A stretch of DNA of 27,942 nt from Clostridia bacterium (GTDB lineage: Bacteria; Bacillota_A; Clostridia; Oscillospirales; CAG-272): positions 1 to 27,942 of the forward strand of contig JAGBGE010000011.1 in the NCBI GenBank assembly GCA_017936125.1, written 5' to 3'. This document shows, in pieces, positions 16,201 through 24,068 of the stretch (its first letter is position 1; the number at the start of each line of letters is the position of its first letter). The position numbers and the translations under genes are program-made. A model generated the notes under the pieces. It saw only the letters and a list, made by a program, of their open reading frames with translations, was not told the origin of the DNA and did no database searches.

Positions 16201-19112
16201 TAAAGACCGTCGAGGGATATGCGTTTGCGGAGTGTAATCTTTCCGCAGCAAATCTCGAAAAGGCTACCTTCATCGGCGAGTATGCATTCTGCTACAACGA
16301 GGAGCTTCCCGCTGTTAAGCTCGGCGCGAAGGATATCGTTATCGAGGAGGGCGCATTCTCCTACTGCGAGGCGCTTTCCAAGCTTGACGGTGAGGAAAAC
16401 GCAAGCTACGTTGGCGACTACGCGTTCGCGTACACCGACTTCAACGCTGTTGACCTCTCCGATGCAGAGTACATCGGTACTCACGCATTCTATAAGGAAA
16501 ACGTTACCGAGTTTGAGGTTAAGCTTGGCGACAAGCTCACAAATATCGGCGACAACCCCTTCGCTAACTGCATTATTGCTCCATTCTTCACCAAGCAGGA
16601 CGTAATGTTCGGCGACAAGGTAATGGTGACCGAGGACGTTTACACCTTCGATATTGGTGAGAATATCAAGATTATTGACGGCTCTATTTACAGAGTCGTT
16701 CCCAAGGGACTTGAGCTTATCGCCTGGATGGGCGATACCACCGCTGAGGTTGCCGAGGGTACTGTAAGAATCAGCGCTATGGCGTTTGCAGGCTACGACG
16801 TTGAGAGAGTAGTTCTCCCCTACACCGTCGCTGCTATCGGTCATAAGGCGTTCTACGGATGCGACAAGCTTCAGTTCGTATCCTTTGCAAGCTATCAATC
16901 TCCTATGCTCGAGGAGGAATACGACAGCCTCTACTACGAGACTATGCAGAATATTCCCGCAAAGGGCACTTACGAGTTTGAGGACAGCTACGGCAATCCC
17001 ATTAACTACGAGGGTACGGAGATCATTCCCTACTTTATGTGGAACGTAACCTCGCTTCCCTCTAACTTCTTCTACGGCGCTAACTTTGTAGACTACGTAG
17101 GTAAGCTTGAGGACAAGATCACTATGATCAGCCCTGTCAACGGTAAGAACTACGATTCATTCATTATGAATCAGTACTTCGGACTTGACGTTTCGGGCGC
17201 GGCTGCTGCCGACGACACCACGCTTGCTGCTATCGCAGCTATCTCGAAGCTGCCCACCAGTGCCAGCGAGGTAACTCTCCAGCACAAGTCGCTCGTTGTA
17301 GCAGCAAGAGCTGCTTACGACAAGATCGTGAGTGACGAGCAGCGCGCACTTGTTTCTAACTCCCTGCTCACTATCCTCAAGGATGCGGAGCAGATGATCG
17401 AGGACCTTGAGTATCTCTCCGGCGATCCCTCTATCGAGGAGCTTCCCGAGGAGCAGAAGAACGGCATTCAGACCGCACTCATCGTTCTTATCGTCGTAGT
17501 TTCGGTTCTCGCGCTTTGCGTAATCGGACTTGGCGTGCTTCTCTTCCTCTTCTACAAGAAGATCAAGAACGGCGAAATCGCAGTGGCGCAGACTCCCACG
17601 GAAGCGCCCGAGGCTGCTGAAAGCAGCGACGAGATCGCGGCAGATGCGGAATATGCAGTGGAAGAGCCTGTGGCTACCGTCGAGGTCGAGGAGGAGGTTG
17701 AGGAAGAAATTCCCGAAGCTCCCTTCGAAAAGCGCATCTTCGACAAGCCCGTAGACTTCGACGATATAACCGAGGGCTACGTAACCAACGACGGCTCCGA
17801 GCAGAAGCGTAAGACTATCATTATCGCCTGCGCGGCTGTTGCGGCAGTTCTTCTCATCGTGGGCGTGGTTATTGCAATCGTTAAGGGCAATAAGAGCTAC
17901 TACGACGACTACGAGAAGGAAGGCTACACTATCAGCGTCACCTTCGACTCCAACGGCGGTACCTTCAAGGGTAGCAAATCCTCTATCGTAGACCTTTACA
18001 ACCCTGCAAGCATCGGTGAGGACGGCCTTGCGCTGCTCGCGCCCGATGATATCAGAAGAGATAAGAACAACATTATGCAGGTTACCAACCCCGGTTACTT
18101 CCTCGCAGGCTGGTACACCACCAGAACCGAGACGGAAGACGGTTACACCTACTCCGGCAAGTGGGATTTCGAAAATGACAGACTCGATCTCAATCTGAAT
18201 TACAACTTTTCTGCCGAGGAGAGCGTGCTTACGCTCTATGCGGCATGGGTTCCCTACTACAACTTCGAAATTTACACTAATGACGAAAACGGAAAGAGCT
18301 ACCTTCTTTCTACCGTGTCCGCGCTTAATCTCACCATTCCCGAATGGCAGGACGGCGACGTAACTCTCAATATGGATAACTTCCCTGTAAGAGAAGGCTA
18401 CACGCTCGAGTCGGTTGAATATCTCGACACCAACATTGTCGTGAACGAAACCGACGGCAAGACCACCATCAGCGGTAAGTGGGATGAGGCAACGGCAACA
18501 TCACTTACACCTACTATCAAGCTTCACACCGAATGGACTGAGGGCAAGACCTACAAGATCTACTCGGTTGAGGACTTCATCAAGAATGCTGACACCGAGG
18601 GCTACTACGAGCTTTACGCTGACCTCGACTTCACCAATGTGGAATGGCCTGCCGCCTTCCTGAACGGTAAGTTTAACGGTAAGATCTTCGGTAAGAAGCA
18701 TACCATCTCGGGTGTTTCCTTCGATAGCACCTCGAAGAGCCGTATTACCAACGGTCTGTTCTCCTCTCTTGGCGAGAACGCTTATATCGAAAACGTTAAG
18801 TTTGAGGATATTACTCATACTATCGACCTTGGAGCAGTTGCGCAGGATGCGACCTTCGGTCTTCTCGCAGGTACTGTGAGCGAGGATGCGCGCTTCAAGA
18901 ACGTTACTATCAGCGGTAAGCTGGTATTCGGTGACAACTGCGCAGCCCTTGTGGGTAGCGACAGCTTCACTATCAAGACCATCTTTGGTAACGGTGAGGC
19001 GAATGGAATTAAGGCAGGCGAGATTCTCGTCGAGAAGCAGAACAAGGACAACAATGCCTTCGACGTTTCTGTTGACGAGGACGGCGTAGTTTCCATCGCT
19101 TCTGGTAACTAA
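10272..19112 (+). CDS. Giant surface subtilisin-family protease with LRR_5 repeats and C-terminal InlB/beta-helix region (2946 aa)
   Basis: Probable extracellular serine protease (S8, lactocepin/C5a-peptidase-like) feeding the transporter encoded next. Order: signal peptide (1-32, KKNYTVRV then hydrophobic core, cut near QLSATG); I9-like propeptide (about 70-175); catalytic domain with Asp215 (VLDTGID), His293 (NHGTHVSG), oxyanion Asn399 and Ser625 (SGTSMATP). A PA domain (about 480-560, GKIALVKRG) is inserted before Ser625. An Fn3-like region (about 720-850), two Big-2-like domains (about 1175-1246, 1300-1375), about 28 LRR_5 repeats (1406-2208) and a helical FIVAR-like segment (about 2330-2385) follow. 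Membrane helix 1 is about 2401-2428; then an acidic, Glu-rich 85-residue loop; helix 2 about 2515-2537; InlB/Flg_new-like repeats (about 2550-2750) and a GLUG/beta-helix-like end. Start ATG 10272 follows GAAAGG and opens the signal peptide; a GTG 11 codons upstream is less likely. All catalytic residues are present. Confidence 0.92.
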   Translation: MAKKNYTVRVLTAVIAMVMLISTLLTVQLSATGTTYYGSSPSINKLNGNIDLGTEKLYNEAVMYKLPDSVKEYDDISVIIQTKSETLLDAYDKSGSSLSYGEYVLTDEAADVRGEILAQSEKLKQRLDGISYEVGKSYNTLMSGFEIIIKAADYDYVLESIGDDATVFVGEVYEAEKTELVENRVNVYNTGIFSSEDFKKNYGIDGTGMVVAVLDTGIDYYHSAFADSTFKADRNKLGMTFADVQAVMQKNDMAAESMVAGLAPEDVYISDKIPYGFDYADGDSDVFPLLSNHGTHVSGVIVGNYLEHIEAEDYTGEFVGVAPNAQVAAMKIFSDVESTSHTSWIIAALEDCVTLGVDVINMSIGTSCGFGTPSTKYHEDALYEKIRERGIAMIVAASNSFNSAYSSDKNGNLPLTSNPDSATVGSPSTYAGALSVASIEGAKTPYLLYGDNIMYFIESTDRVSKEKDFVGELLPDGVDEMEIEYVLVAGAGRTAADYTGIDVKGKIALVKRGYNTFEEKTALAQEMGAAGVIIYNNVSGDIRMNVGETDIAVCSISQDDGEMLAEAGRGKIKISRSQTSGPFISDFSSWGPTPDLQIKPEITAHGGSILSSVPGEDYDRISGTSMATPNISGVAALLRQYVIEKFGFDREKDAKEITATVNRIMMSTADIIINKNGLPYSVRKQGAGLANLNDSAATNAYIVTYDENNSIMDKSKIELGDDPDKTGVYTLKFGIYNFGTAAQSYSLSAHVLTEGVSETKTSHGETTVTESAYKLDGAIVEIISVSSGMNDDGKITVAAGQTTDVTVRITLTDENKKYLDESFENGGYVEGFLMLTADGEEEDLTLPYLAFYGDWTVAPIFDLDFFETNKDELDDSIDPLDKNLPDAYASRPIGGSTGDYVSYLGSYYFEQNPNNKIIAADRKYISISNQQTEGGEINSLRFVWAGMLRGAKKVDIVITEDSTGEIVYSSTENYIRKSYGDGGPIRPANIDIEFSAIEQNLKNNTRYTVTLKAYLDYGDGGADTNLNNTFTFPVTTDFSAPTLTDCEFYTEYDRSSKKTKLFAKLAVYDNHYAMALQAGYVSTGSDGAAAFNAYGKYATPIYSEFNSTNYVVIELTDYIDDIVNKQTGSMNKNTFTVACYDYAMNSATYEIALPDDFEAFGFATEDGGITNELYISLSPNEVYSLNPVVYPATEWGALIEYSSSNQNSVRVVNNKIIAVGGAGARITAKTPDSKHQAIIYVDVLSEDDAGYKKYSKPVADSFILTGFNVIKAFYKLDNTDRDIGSTGDNLKFPSSSYYSLSLYPSESVRLNYELHAYFPNATKVVFESGNDSVVKIDQNGTITAVAEGLASVTAKVMMDGKSTLYSATVNIEVKEPYVTSGPSLTNYFGAGDEQNHVNLNTSGLAITEIGQFAFSNYDYVEKGPNDEISEEAPETMKMWFIGDNTIKKVTLSEGIERIGPYAFANMTALETVVLPSTLETIDYGAFLGCTSLKKIEGIENVKFINQSAFQGCAITGTLNLDRAVAIANFAFAENPAITKVNLPATLQSLGAYAFGNNTKLESVNIKAEKIKLGQYAFTDCTSLKSISINASVIPAGAFNQCTSLKSVTLGKDVSVISEYAFRGTIIDKFTVASGNTTFVSKDGGSYLTNAAGDQILLVAPAKTEFILNDSKITSIGNAAFSGSDKLIKVSIPSVTSVGDFAFSECDCLTTVELGKLTSIGKYAFENTAIANFEFESGVDMGEYAFYRSDITEVNIPDGFVIPEGAFASCGSLATIVIGDNVTVGLNAFYMSTEESWTAESETVVREFYNSATGDKISKEMAVYSVVYKSPIRSLTIGKNAIIEGGAFYGAAELEKVSIGSGAKIGDFAFYNCASLKEIALEKVISIGESAFSGDIHYKYQNKSCSTVDITPEGEYHYTYHAPDLVSVDLSSLESIGKNAFAACKELTTVTLGKNLTEIAEGAFQSCDNLSKVNLGNVKTVEGYAFAECNLSAANLEKATFIGEYAFCYNEELPAVKLGAKDIVIEEGAFSYCEALSKLDGEENASYVGDYAFAYTDFNAVDLSDAEYIGTHAFYKENVTEFEVKLGDKLTNIGDNPFANCIIAPFFTKQDVMFGDKVMVTEDVYTFDIGENIKIIDGSIYRVVPKGLELIAWMGDTTAEVAEGTVRISAMAFAGYDVERVVLPYTVAAIGHKAFYGCDKLQFVSFASYQSPMLEEEYDSLYYETMQNIPAKGTYEFEDSYGNPINYEGTEIIPYFMWNVTSLPSNFFYGANFVDYVGKLEDKITMISPVNGKNYDSFIMNQYFGLDVSGAAAADDTTLAAIAAISKLPTSASEVTLQHKSLVVAARAAYDKIVSDEQRALVSNSLLTILKDAEQMIEDLEYLSGDPSIEELPEEQKNGIQTALIVLIVVVSVLALCVIGLGVLLFLFYKKIKNGEIAVAQTPTEAPEAAESSDEIAADAEYAVEEPVATVEVEEEVEEEIPEAPFEKRIFDKPVDFDDITEGYVTNDGSEQKRKTIIIACAAVAAVLLIVGVVIAIVKGNKSYYDDYEKEGYTISVTFDSNGGTFKGSKSSIVDLYNPASIGEDGLALLAPDDIRRDKNNIMQVTNPGYFLAGWYTTRTETEDGYTYSGKWDFENDRLDLNLNYNFSAEESVLTLYAAWVPYYNFEIYTNDENGKSYLLSTVSALNLTIPEWQDGDVTLNMDNFPVREGYTLESVEYLDTNIVVNETDGKTTISGKWDEATATSLTPTIKLHTEWTEGKTYKIYSVEDFIKNADTEGYYELYADLDFTNVEWPAAFLNGKFNGKIFGKKHTISGVSFDSTSKSRITNGLFSSLGENAYIENVKFEDITHTIDLGAVAQDATFGLLAGTVSEDARFKNVTISGKLVFGDNCAALVGSDSFTIKTIFGNGEANGIKAGEILVEKQNKDNNAFDVSVDEDGVVSIASGN
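14487..16895 (+). repeat. Coding LRR_5 (BspA/TpLRR-type) repeat array inside the protease gene
   Basis: About 28 repeats of roughly 22-40 residues carry the core x-A-F-x-x-C/N (IGQFAFSN, YAFANMTAL, GAFLGCTSL, YAFTDCTSL, to KAFYGCDKL). At DNA level this shows as a recurring GCATTC or GCGTTC. Longer spacings (for example near 15640-15760 and 15940-16040) hold non-repeat inserts. BspA-type repeats are known from surface proteins that bind host or microbial ligands. Confidence 0.88.
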
Positions 19113-19143
19113 TAAAACGTATTACAAAGAAAGAAGGCAGAAA

Positions 19144-21969
19144 ATGAAGAAAAAAATCATTTCACTGATGCTGTGCATTGTGATGATGTTCGGTATCACT
19201 TCGGTGCTTTCTAGCTGTGGCGGTAGCGGAAATCAGGCGTTCGTTATCATGACTGATAACCTTGACGGTCTGTTCAATCCCTTCTACTCAACCAGTGCGG
19301 CAGACGGAACGATCGTTTCTATGACTCAGATAGGTATGCTGACGTCGGGAATCGATGAAAACGGCGACGCCGTAGTAACCTTTGGCCCAGATGAAGCAGT
19401 AGTAGCGCTTGACTATGCGTCTAACTACGATAGCACCGAGCAAAGCGAAAATCCGGATAAAACCGGTGTTACAACCTACACGTTTGTAATCAAGAACGGC
19501 ATTAAGTTCTCCGATGGTGAGCCTCTCACCATCGAGGACGTGCTCTTCAATATGTACGTCTACCTCGACCCCGTTTACACAGGCTCCTCTACTATGTACT
19601 CGACAGACATTCAGGGTCTCTCGCAGTACAGAACACAGCAGAACCTCTCCGGTGGCGCGAGCGGTGACGAATGGCTCACAAATGCGGCTCGTGACAGAGC
19701 GTCAAACCGTATCAAAGAGCTTATCAACGTATTCGAGCAGGTTGCAAAGACCCCCTCGGGCGGTTACTCCACCACCGAGGCGAAGATGAGATCCGCGCTT
19801 GCGGCGTGGACTCTCTCCGAGGGTTATAAGCAGGCTGTGTCGAGCGATACCTCTACTGTAACCGTGGATCAGCTTATAGCCGACTACGACAAGACTCTCG
19901 AGCTCTTCAAGAAGGAGCTTGAGTCCGACTACGAGAGCGCCAAGGAAGCGTATACCGAGGAGCCCTACAAGTCGCATAACTTCGATGAAATCACTTCCTT
20001 TATGTATATGGAGGGCTACGTTACCGTTAAGTTCGGCGATAAGGACGGCAAGCCTAACGCTGACAAGAATACGATTCTCGAGGTTCACAGAGATTATCCC
20101 GACAACATCAAGACCAAGGCTGACGCCGTAAAGTACGTTTACGACTCCAAGATTAACTCCGAGCTTCACGTTATCCTTTCCTACTGGGCAACCGCGCAGG
20201 AGCTTCAGACCATGTATATGGCTAAGGCTAAGGAGGTTATCCTCAAGGAAAACACCACTGACGGCGAGATGGCGTTCCCGAATATTTCGGGTATAGTTTC
20301 CCTCGGTCACACCACCGACACCGAGACCGTTGAGCTTAACGGCGTGACCTACAAGGTTGCGCACGAGCACAACCCCAACGGTACTCCCGTTAACGCTGAC
20401 GAGTACGACGTGCTACAAATTAAGGTCAACGGCGTTGACCCCAAGGCAGTATGGAACTTCGCATTCGCGGTTGCTCCCCAGCACTACTATGCAGAGGGCT
20501 ATACTGTGGATATCAAGAACAACAACTTCGGCGTTGAGTACGGTAGCTTCGATTTCATGACCGACTCTATCCAGTCGCAGAGAAACGTAACCGTTCCTAT
20601 GGGCGCGGGTGCGTATATGGCTACCAACAATAAGAATGCGGATACCGTTACCGGTACTGAATTCTTTAACAGTAACGTTGTTTACTTCAAGGCTAACCCT
20701 CACTTTGAGGAGAGCCTGGAAGCAAGTCTCCCCGCAGACTCTACCGTAGATTACCACGTTAATATCGAAAAAATCCGTTACCAGATAGTACCTGCCAACG
20801 ACGCGCTCACGATGCTTCAGTCCGGCACAGTACATTACGTAACTCCTCAGCTCACTAAGGATAACGCCGCTATTCTCGACTCCATAAAGTCGAAGGGCTA
20901 TCAGCAGATAGCGGTTGACCAGCTTGGTTACGGTTACATCGGTATCAACGCGGGTCTTATCCCTAACATATACCTTCGCCGCGCTATTATGGCAGCAATG
21001 GACACCAGCCTTGCGCTTCAGTACTACGATGCAGGTACGGCAGAGCAGATCTTCTGGCCTATGTCGACTGTAAGCTGGGCTTATCCCAAGGATGACAACG
21101 GCAATAACAAGCAGACGAACGGTCACTCTTATCCCTACATTAAATTCAGCGAGGCAAAGGCTCTCGAGAATATCAAGTCGCTTATGGCGCAGGCTTATAA
21201 CCACACCATGAGCTACACCGACTCGGATCTCAAGGTTACCTTCACCATCGCAGGCTCGGATCTTACCGACCACCCGACCTATCAGGTATTCCAGACAGCA
21301 GCGAAGCTCCTTAACGAGTGCGGCTGGGAGGTTGAGGTTATAGCAGATACTCAGGCTCTGACGAAGCTCTCTACCGGCTCTCTTTCCGTATGGGCTGCGG
21401 CATGGGGCTCTACCGTTGACCCTGACTTATATCAGGTTTACCACAAGAACTCCAACGCATCGAGCGTTAAGGCATGGGGATATAACCATATTCTCTCGAA
21501 CGAGAGCGCTTACTGGATGGAGATGGAAATACTCAACAATATGAGCGAAATCATAGATGACGCTCGTGAAACCGACGTTCAGGCAGACCGTACAGCTCTT
21601 TACGAGGAGGCTATGGTATATATTCTCGACCTCGCGGTTGAGCTTCCCGTATACCAGAGAAAGCAGCTTTATGCTTACAATGCAAACATAATCGACCCCA
21701 CCTCCTTCCCCCAGGAGCTTAACCCCTATTCTTCGCCTCTTGACAGAATCTGGGAGATTAAGTTCTCTGCCGGTGCCAGCACCGCGGGCGGATCCGATTC
21801 GGGTATTATCGTTGGGTTTTGTATCGCAGCTGTGGTCATCGCTGCGGCAGCTGTTGTGGCAGTAAACATTTTGAAGAAAAAGAGAACGCACGGATACGTT
21901 ATTCCTATTGAGGAAATCGACGAGGCTGACCTCGACGCATTCTACGCGTACTACAAGAAAAAAAGATGA
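19144..21969 (+). CDS. oppA: Oligopeptide ABC transporter substrate-binding lipoprotein, enlarged and with C-terminal membrane anchor (941 aa)
   Basis: Captures peptides outside the cell and hands them to the permease. A lipoprotein signal is clear: KKKIIS, hydrophobic stretch, lipobox LSSC with Cys25. The SBP_bac_5 fold is split: the first lobe reads to TYTFVIKNGIKFSDGEPLT (111-129) and EDVLFNMY; family sequence resumes near 433 with VAPQHYYA, then PMGAGAYMATNN (485-496), FKANPHFEE and LQSGTVHYV. Between them (about 165-430) is a mostly helical, charged insertion. The usual family length is 500-600, so this protein is much enlarged. It ends with a Gly/Ser linker, a membrane helix (about 887-910, GIIVGFCIAAVV), KKKR and a short cytoplasmic tail. 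Lipid plus helix anchoring of one binding protein is unusual. It lies 31 bases after the protease stop, with AAGAAGG upstream, so the two are co-transcribed. Confidence 0.9.
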   Translation: MKKKIISLMLCIVMMFGITSVLSSCGGSGNQAFVIMTDNLDGLFNPFYSTSAADGTIVSMTQIGMLTSGIDENGDAVVTFGPDEAVVALDYASNYDSTEQSENPDKTGVTTYTFVIKNGIKFSDGEPLTIEDVLFNMYVYLDPVYTGSSTMYSTDIQGLSQYRTQQNLSGGASGDEWLTNAARDRASNRIKELINVFEQVAKTPSGGYSTTEAKMRSALAAWTLSEGYKQAVSSDTSTVTVDQLIADYDKTLELFKKELESDYESAKEAYTEEPYKSHNFDEITSFMYMEGYVTVKFGDKDGKPNADKNTILEVHRDYPDNIKTKADAVKYVYDSKINSELHVILSYWATAQELQTMYMAKAKEVILKENTTDGEMAFPNISGIVSLGHTTDTETVELNGVTYKVAHEHNPNGTPVNADEYDVLQIKVNGVDPKAVWNFAFAVAPQHYYAEGYTVDIKNNNFGVEYGSFDFMTDSIQSQRNVTVPMGAGAYMATNNKNADTVTGTEFFNSNVVYFKANPHFEESLEASLPADSTVDYHVNIEKIRYQIVPANDALTMLQSGTVHYVTPQLTKDNAAILDSIKSKGYQQIAVDQLGYGYIGINAGLIPNIYLRRAIMAAMDTSLALQYYDAGTAEQIFWPMSTVSWAYPKDDNGNNKQTNGHSYPYIKFSEAKALENIKSLMAQAYNHTMSYTDSDLKVTFTIAGSDLTDHPTYQVFQTAAKLLNECGWEVEVIADTQALTKLSTGSLSVWAAAWGSTVDPDLYQVYHKNSNASSVKAWGYNHILSNESAYWMEMEILNNMSEIIDDARETDVQADRTALYEEAMVYILDLAVELPVYQRKQLYAYNANIIDPTSFPQELNPYSSPLDRIWEIKFSAGASTAGGSDSGIIVGFCIAAVVIAAAAVVAVNILKKKRTHGYVIPIEEIDEADLDAFYAYYKKKR

Positions 21970-21981
21970 TTGGAGGATGCT

Positions 21982-22962
21982 ATGTTAAAGTATATAATTA
22001 AAAGACTTGCACTTTCTGTGCTCATACTGCTTGGCGTTTCTCTGATAATCTACGCTCTTATCAGATGCATGCCGGTTGACTTCGTTACTCAGAAGCTTTC
22101 TTCTATAACGACTACGGGTGCGGAGACGTCGCAGGAGCTTATTGACGCGATGATGAAGACCTACGGTCTTGACACTAACATATTCGAGGGCTACGTTGCC
22201 TGGCTCGGAAAGCTTTTGAAATTCGATTTCGGCGAGAGCTTCAAGTACGGCATTCCCGTTATTGACGTTATCAAGGATCATATGGGTGTTTCCTTCGCGG
22301 TTGCGCTTATTGCTACAATTTTCGAGTTCCTGATTGCGATTCCTCTCGGCGTTACCGCCGCGACGCATCAGTACTCAATTCGCGATTATGTCGTTACGGT
22401 GCTCGTAATGATAGGCATTTCGCTTCCCTCCTTCTTCTTCGGACAGCTTCTGAAGAATATCTTCGCAATTCAGCTCGAATGGTTCCCTGCTTCGGGACTT
22501 ATCGACGCGTCGAAGGATTTGTCGGGCTTCCCGCTTCTCCTCGACCAGATGTGGCACTTGTTCATTCCCATACTGACGGTTGTTATCCTCAGCATCGGCG
22601 GACGAATGAGAATGACCCGTACGAATATGCTTGAGGTTCTCAACTCCGACTATATCCGTACCGCCAGAGCAAAGGGTCTTAAGGAAAAGGTTGTTATTTA
22701 TAAGCACGCCTTCAGAAACACTATGATTCCTCTCGTCACCTCGCTTGCGGGACTTCTTCCCGGTCTGTTCTCGGGTGCTATCATCACAGAGCAGGTCTTC
22801 GGTCTTCCCGGTATCGGTAACAAGGCGTTCGAGGCGATGCTTGTTGCAGACATTCCCTTCATAATGGGATACAATATGTTCTTGGCACTGCTTAGCGTTA
22901 TAGGCGTTCTGCTTGCAGACCTTATGTACGCTATCGTTGACCCGAGAGTTAAGCTTGAGTAA
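21982..22962 (+). CDS. oppB: Oligopeptide/dipeptide ABC transporter permease, DppB/OppB family
   Basis: A 326-residue inner-membrane permease with six predicted helices, the first directly after MLKYIIKRL. The coupling (EAA) loop is DYIRTARAKGLKEK (223-236) followed by HAFRNTMIPLV, the standard contact with the ATPase subunits. Near the end, EQVFGLPGIGNKAFEA is typical of the family, and length is normal. The ATG at 21982 is chosen over a TTG at 21970 because GGAGG (21972-21976) lies between them. It begins 12 bases after the binding-protein stop. Whether the system prefers di- or oligopeptides cannot be told from this subunit. Confidence 0.93.
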   Translation: MLKYIIKRLALSVLILLGVSLIIYALIRCMPVDFVTQKLSSITTTGAETSQELIDAMMKTYGLDTNIFEGYVAWLGKLLKFDFGESFKYGIPVIDVIKDHMGVSFAVALIATIFEFLIAIPLGVTAATHQYSIRDYVVTVLVMIGISLPSFFFGQLLKNIFAIQLEWFPASGLIDASKDLSGFPLLLDQMWHLFIPILTVVILSIGGRMRMTRTNMLEVLNSDYIRTARAKGLKEKVVIYKHAFRNTMIPLVTSLAGLLPGLFSGAIITEQVFGLPGIGNKAFEAMLVADIPFIMGYNMFLALLSVIGVLLADLMYAIVDPRVKLE

Positions 22963-22973
22963 GGAGGTGCAGT

Positions 22974-24065
22974 ATGGAAAACAAGAATAAGAATCTTGAA
23001 GCTCTTGAAAACGAGCAGATAGAAGAAAACGTAGAAGCAGCTGCACCCGCAGAAGAGGTAACTCACGAGCAGACGCTCAAGCTGATGTCCCCTATGCAGA
23101 TGGTTATTCGCCGCTTCTTCCGTTCCAAGCTCAGTATCATCGGTCTTATAATGGTCGTATCGCTCTTCCTCTTCTGTTGGGTTGGTCCTCTCGTATACAG
23201 AGTATCTCCCACCGAGATAGACAAGGACGGTAAGACCGAGTACACGACCAAGTGGGTTGAGTACGAGGACGAGAACGGCAATATTCAGGGCTTCTATCAG
23301 GTTATTGAAACACAGCTTACCGACAATATGCTCTCCGCGCCCAGCGCGAAGCATCCTCTTGGAACAGACAAGACCGGTAAGGACGTTCTCGCAAGACTGA
23401 TGAACGGCGGTAAGATCTCGCTGACCATCAGCTTTATGGCGGTATTTATCGTAACCTTCCTCGGAATTATCTTCGGAGGAATCGCCGGATACTTCGGCGG
23501 AATCGTTGACAACATCATCATGAGAGTGTGTGACATTCTTATGTGTCTTCCCGGCTTCCCTATCCTGCTTATCGTCGGTACGATTATCGACGGTCTGCGT
23601 GAGGGCGGCATGGATATGTTCAATTATCAGTACAAGATTTACTGGCTGATGGGCTTCCTTACGCTCATCTCCTGGTCGGGAACCGCACGTCTTGTGCGTG
23701 GTCAGATCCTTTCGCTTCGTGAGCAGGAATATATGGTTGCCGCAGAGGCAATGGGTTATTCCACAGGAAGAAAGATCTTCAAGCACCTCGTTCCCAACGT
23801 TATGCCTCAGCTCATAGTTTCCATGACTCTCAGCCTTGGTAGTATGATTCTTTATGAGGCATCCCTTTCCTACCTTGGTCTTGGTGCTCCCGAGCAGTAC
23901 GCTGCATGGGGTACTATGATCAACGCGGCAAAGGACCCTGATATTCTTTCTAACTATTTCAACGTATGGGGCCCTCCCGGTATTTGCATTATCATCGCCG
24001 TTCTTGGTTTCAACTTTATCGGCGACGGTCTGCGTGATGCCCTTGACCCCAAGATGAGGAGGTAA
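22974..24065 (+). CDS. oppC: Oligopeptide/dipeptide ABC transporter permease, DppC/OppC family
   Basis: A 363-residue inner-membrane permease partner of the preceding one. Family marks are the N-terminal RRFFRSKLSIIGLIM helix, AKHPLGTDKTGKDVLARL (125-142), the coupling loop VAAEAMGYSTGRKIFKH and the end DGLRDALDPKMRR. Two additions to the usual 280-310 residues are visible: an acidic cytoplasmic N-tail of about 40 residues (Glu/Asn-rich) and a lengthened first outer loop (about 78-122, rich in Asp, Glu, Lys) that could touch the enlarged binding protein. The ribosome site AAGGAGGTG overlaps the preceding stop codon. Confidence 0.93.
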   Translation: MENKNKNLEALENEQIEENVEAAAPAEEVTHEQTLKLMSPMQMVIRRFFRSKLSIIGLIMVVSLFLFCWVGPLVYRVSPTEIDKDGKTEYTTKWVEYEDENGNIQGFYQVIETQLTDNMLSAPSAKHPLGTDKTGKDVLARLMNGGKISLTISFMAVFIVTFLGIIFGGIAGYFGGIVDNIIMRVCDILMCLPGFPILLIVGTIIDGLREGGMDMFNYQYKIYWLMGFLTLISWSGTARLVRGQILSLREQEYMVAAEAMGYSTGRKIFKHLVPNVMPQLIVSMTLSLGSMILYEASLSYLGLGAPEQYAAWGTMINAAKDPDILSNYFNVWGPPGICIIIAVLGFNFIGDGLRDALDPKMRR

Positions 24066-24068
24066 TGT

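Noticed and set aside
14487..16895. CRISPR array, suggested by the regularly repeated GCATTC
   Set aside because: The repeats are in frame, of variable length and encode the LRR_5 core; no identical repeats with unique spacers are present anywhere in the window.
17700..17830. Frameshift or gene boundary splitting the giant protease into two genes
   Set aside because: The frame is open throughout, and no ATG with ribosome site is found near the acidic loop; a natural fusion is the simpler reading, although a sequencing error cannot be fully excluded.
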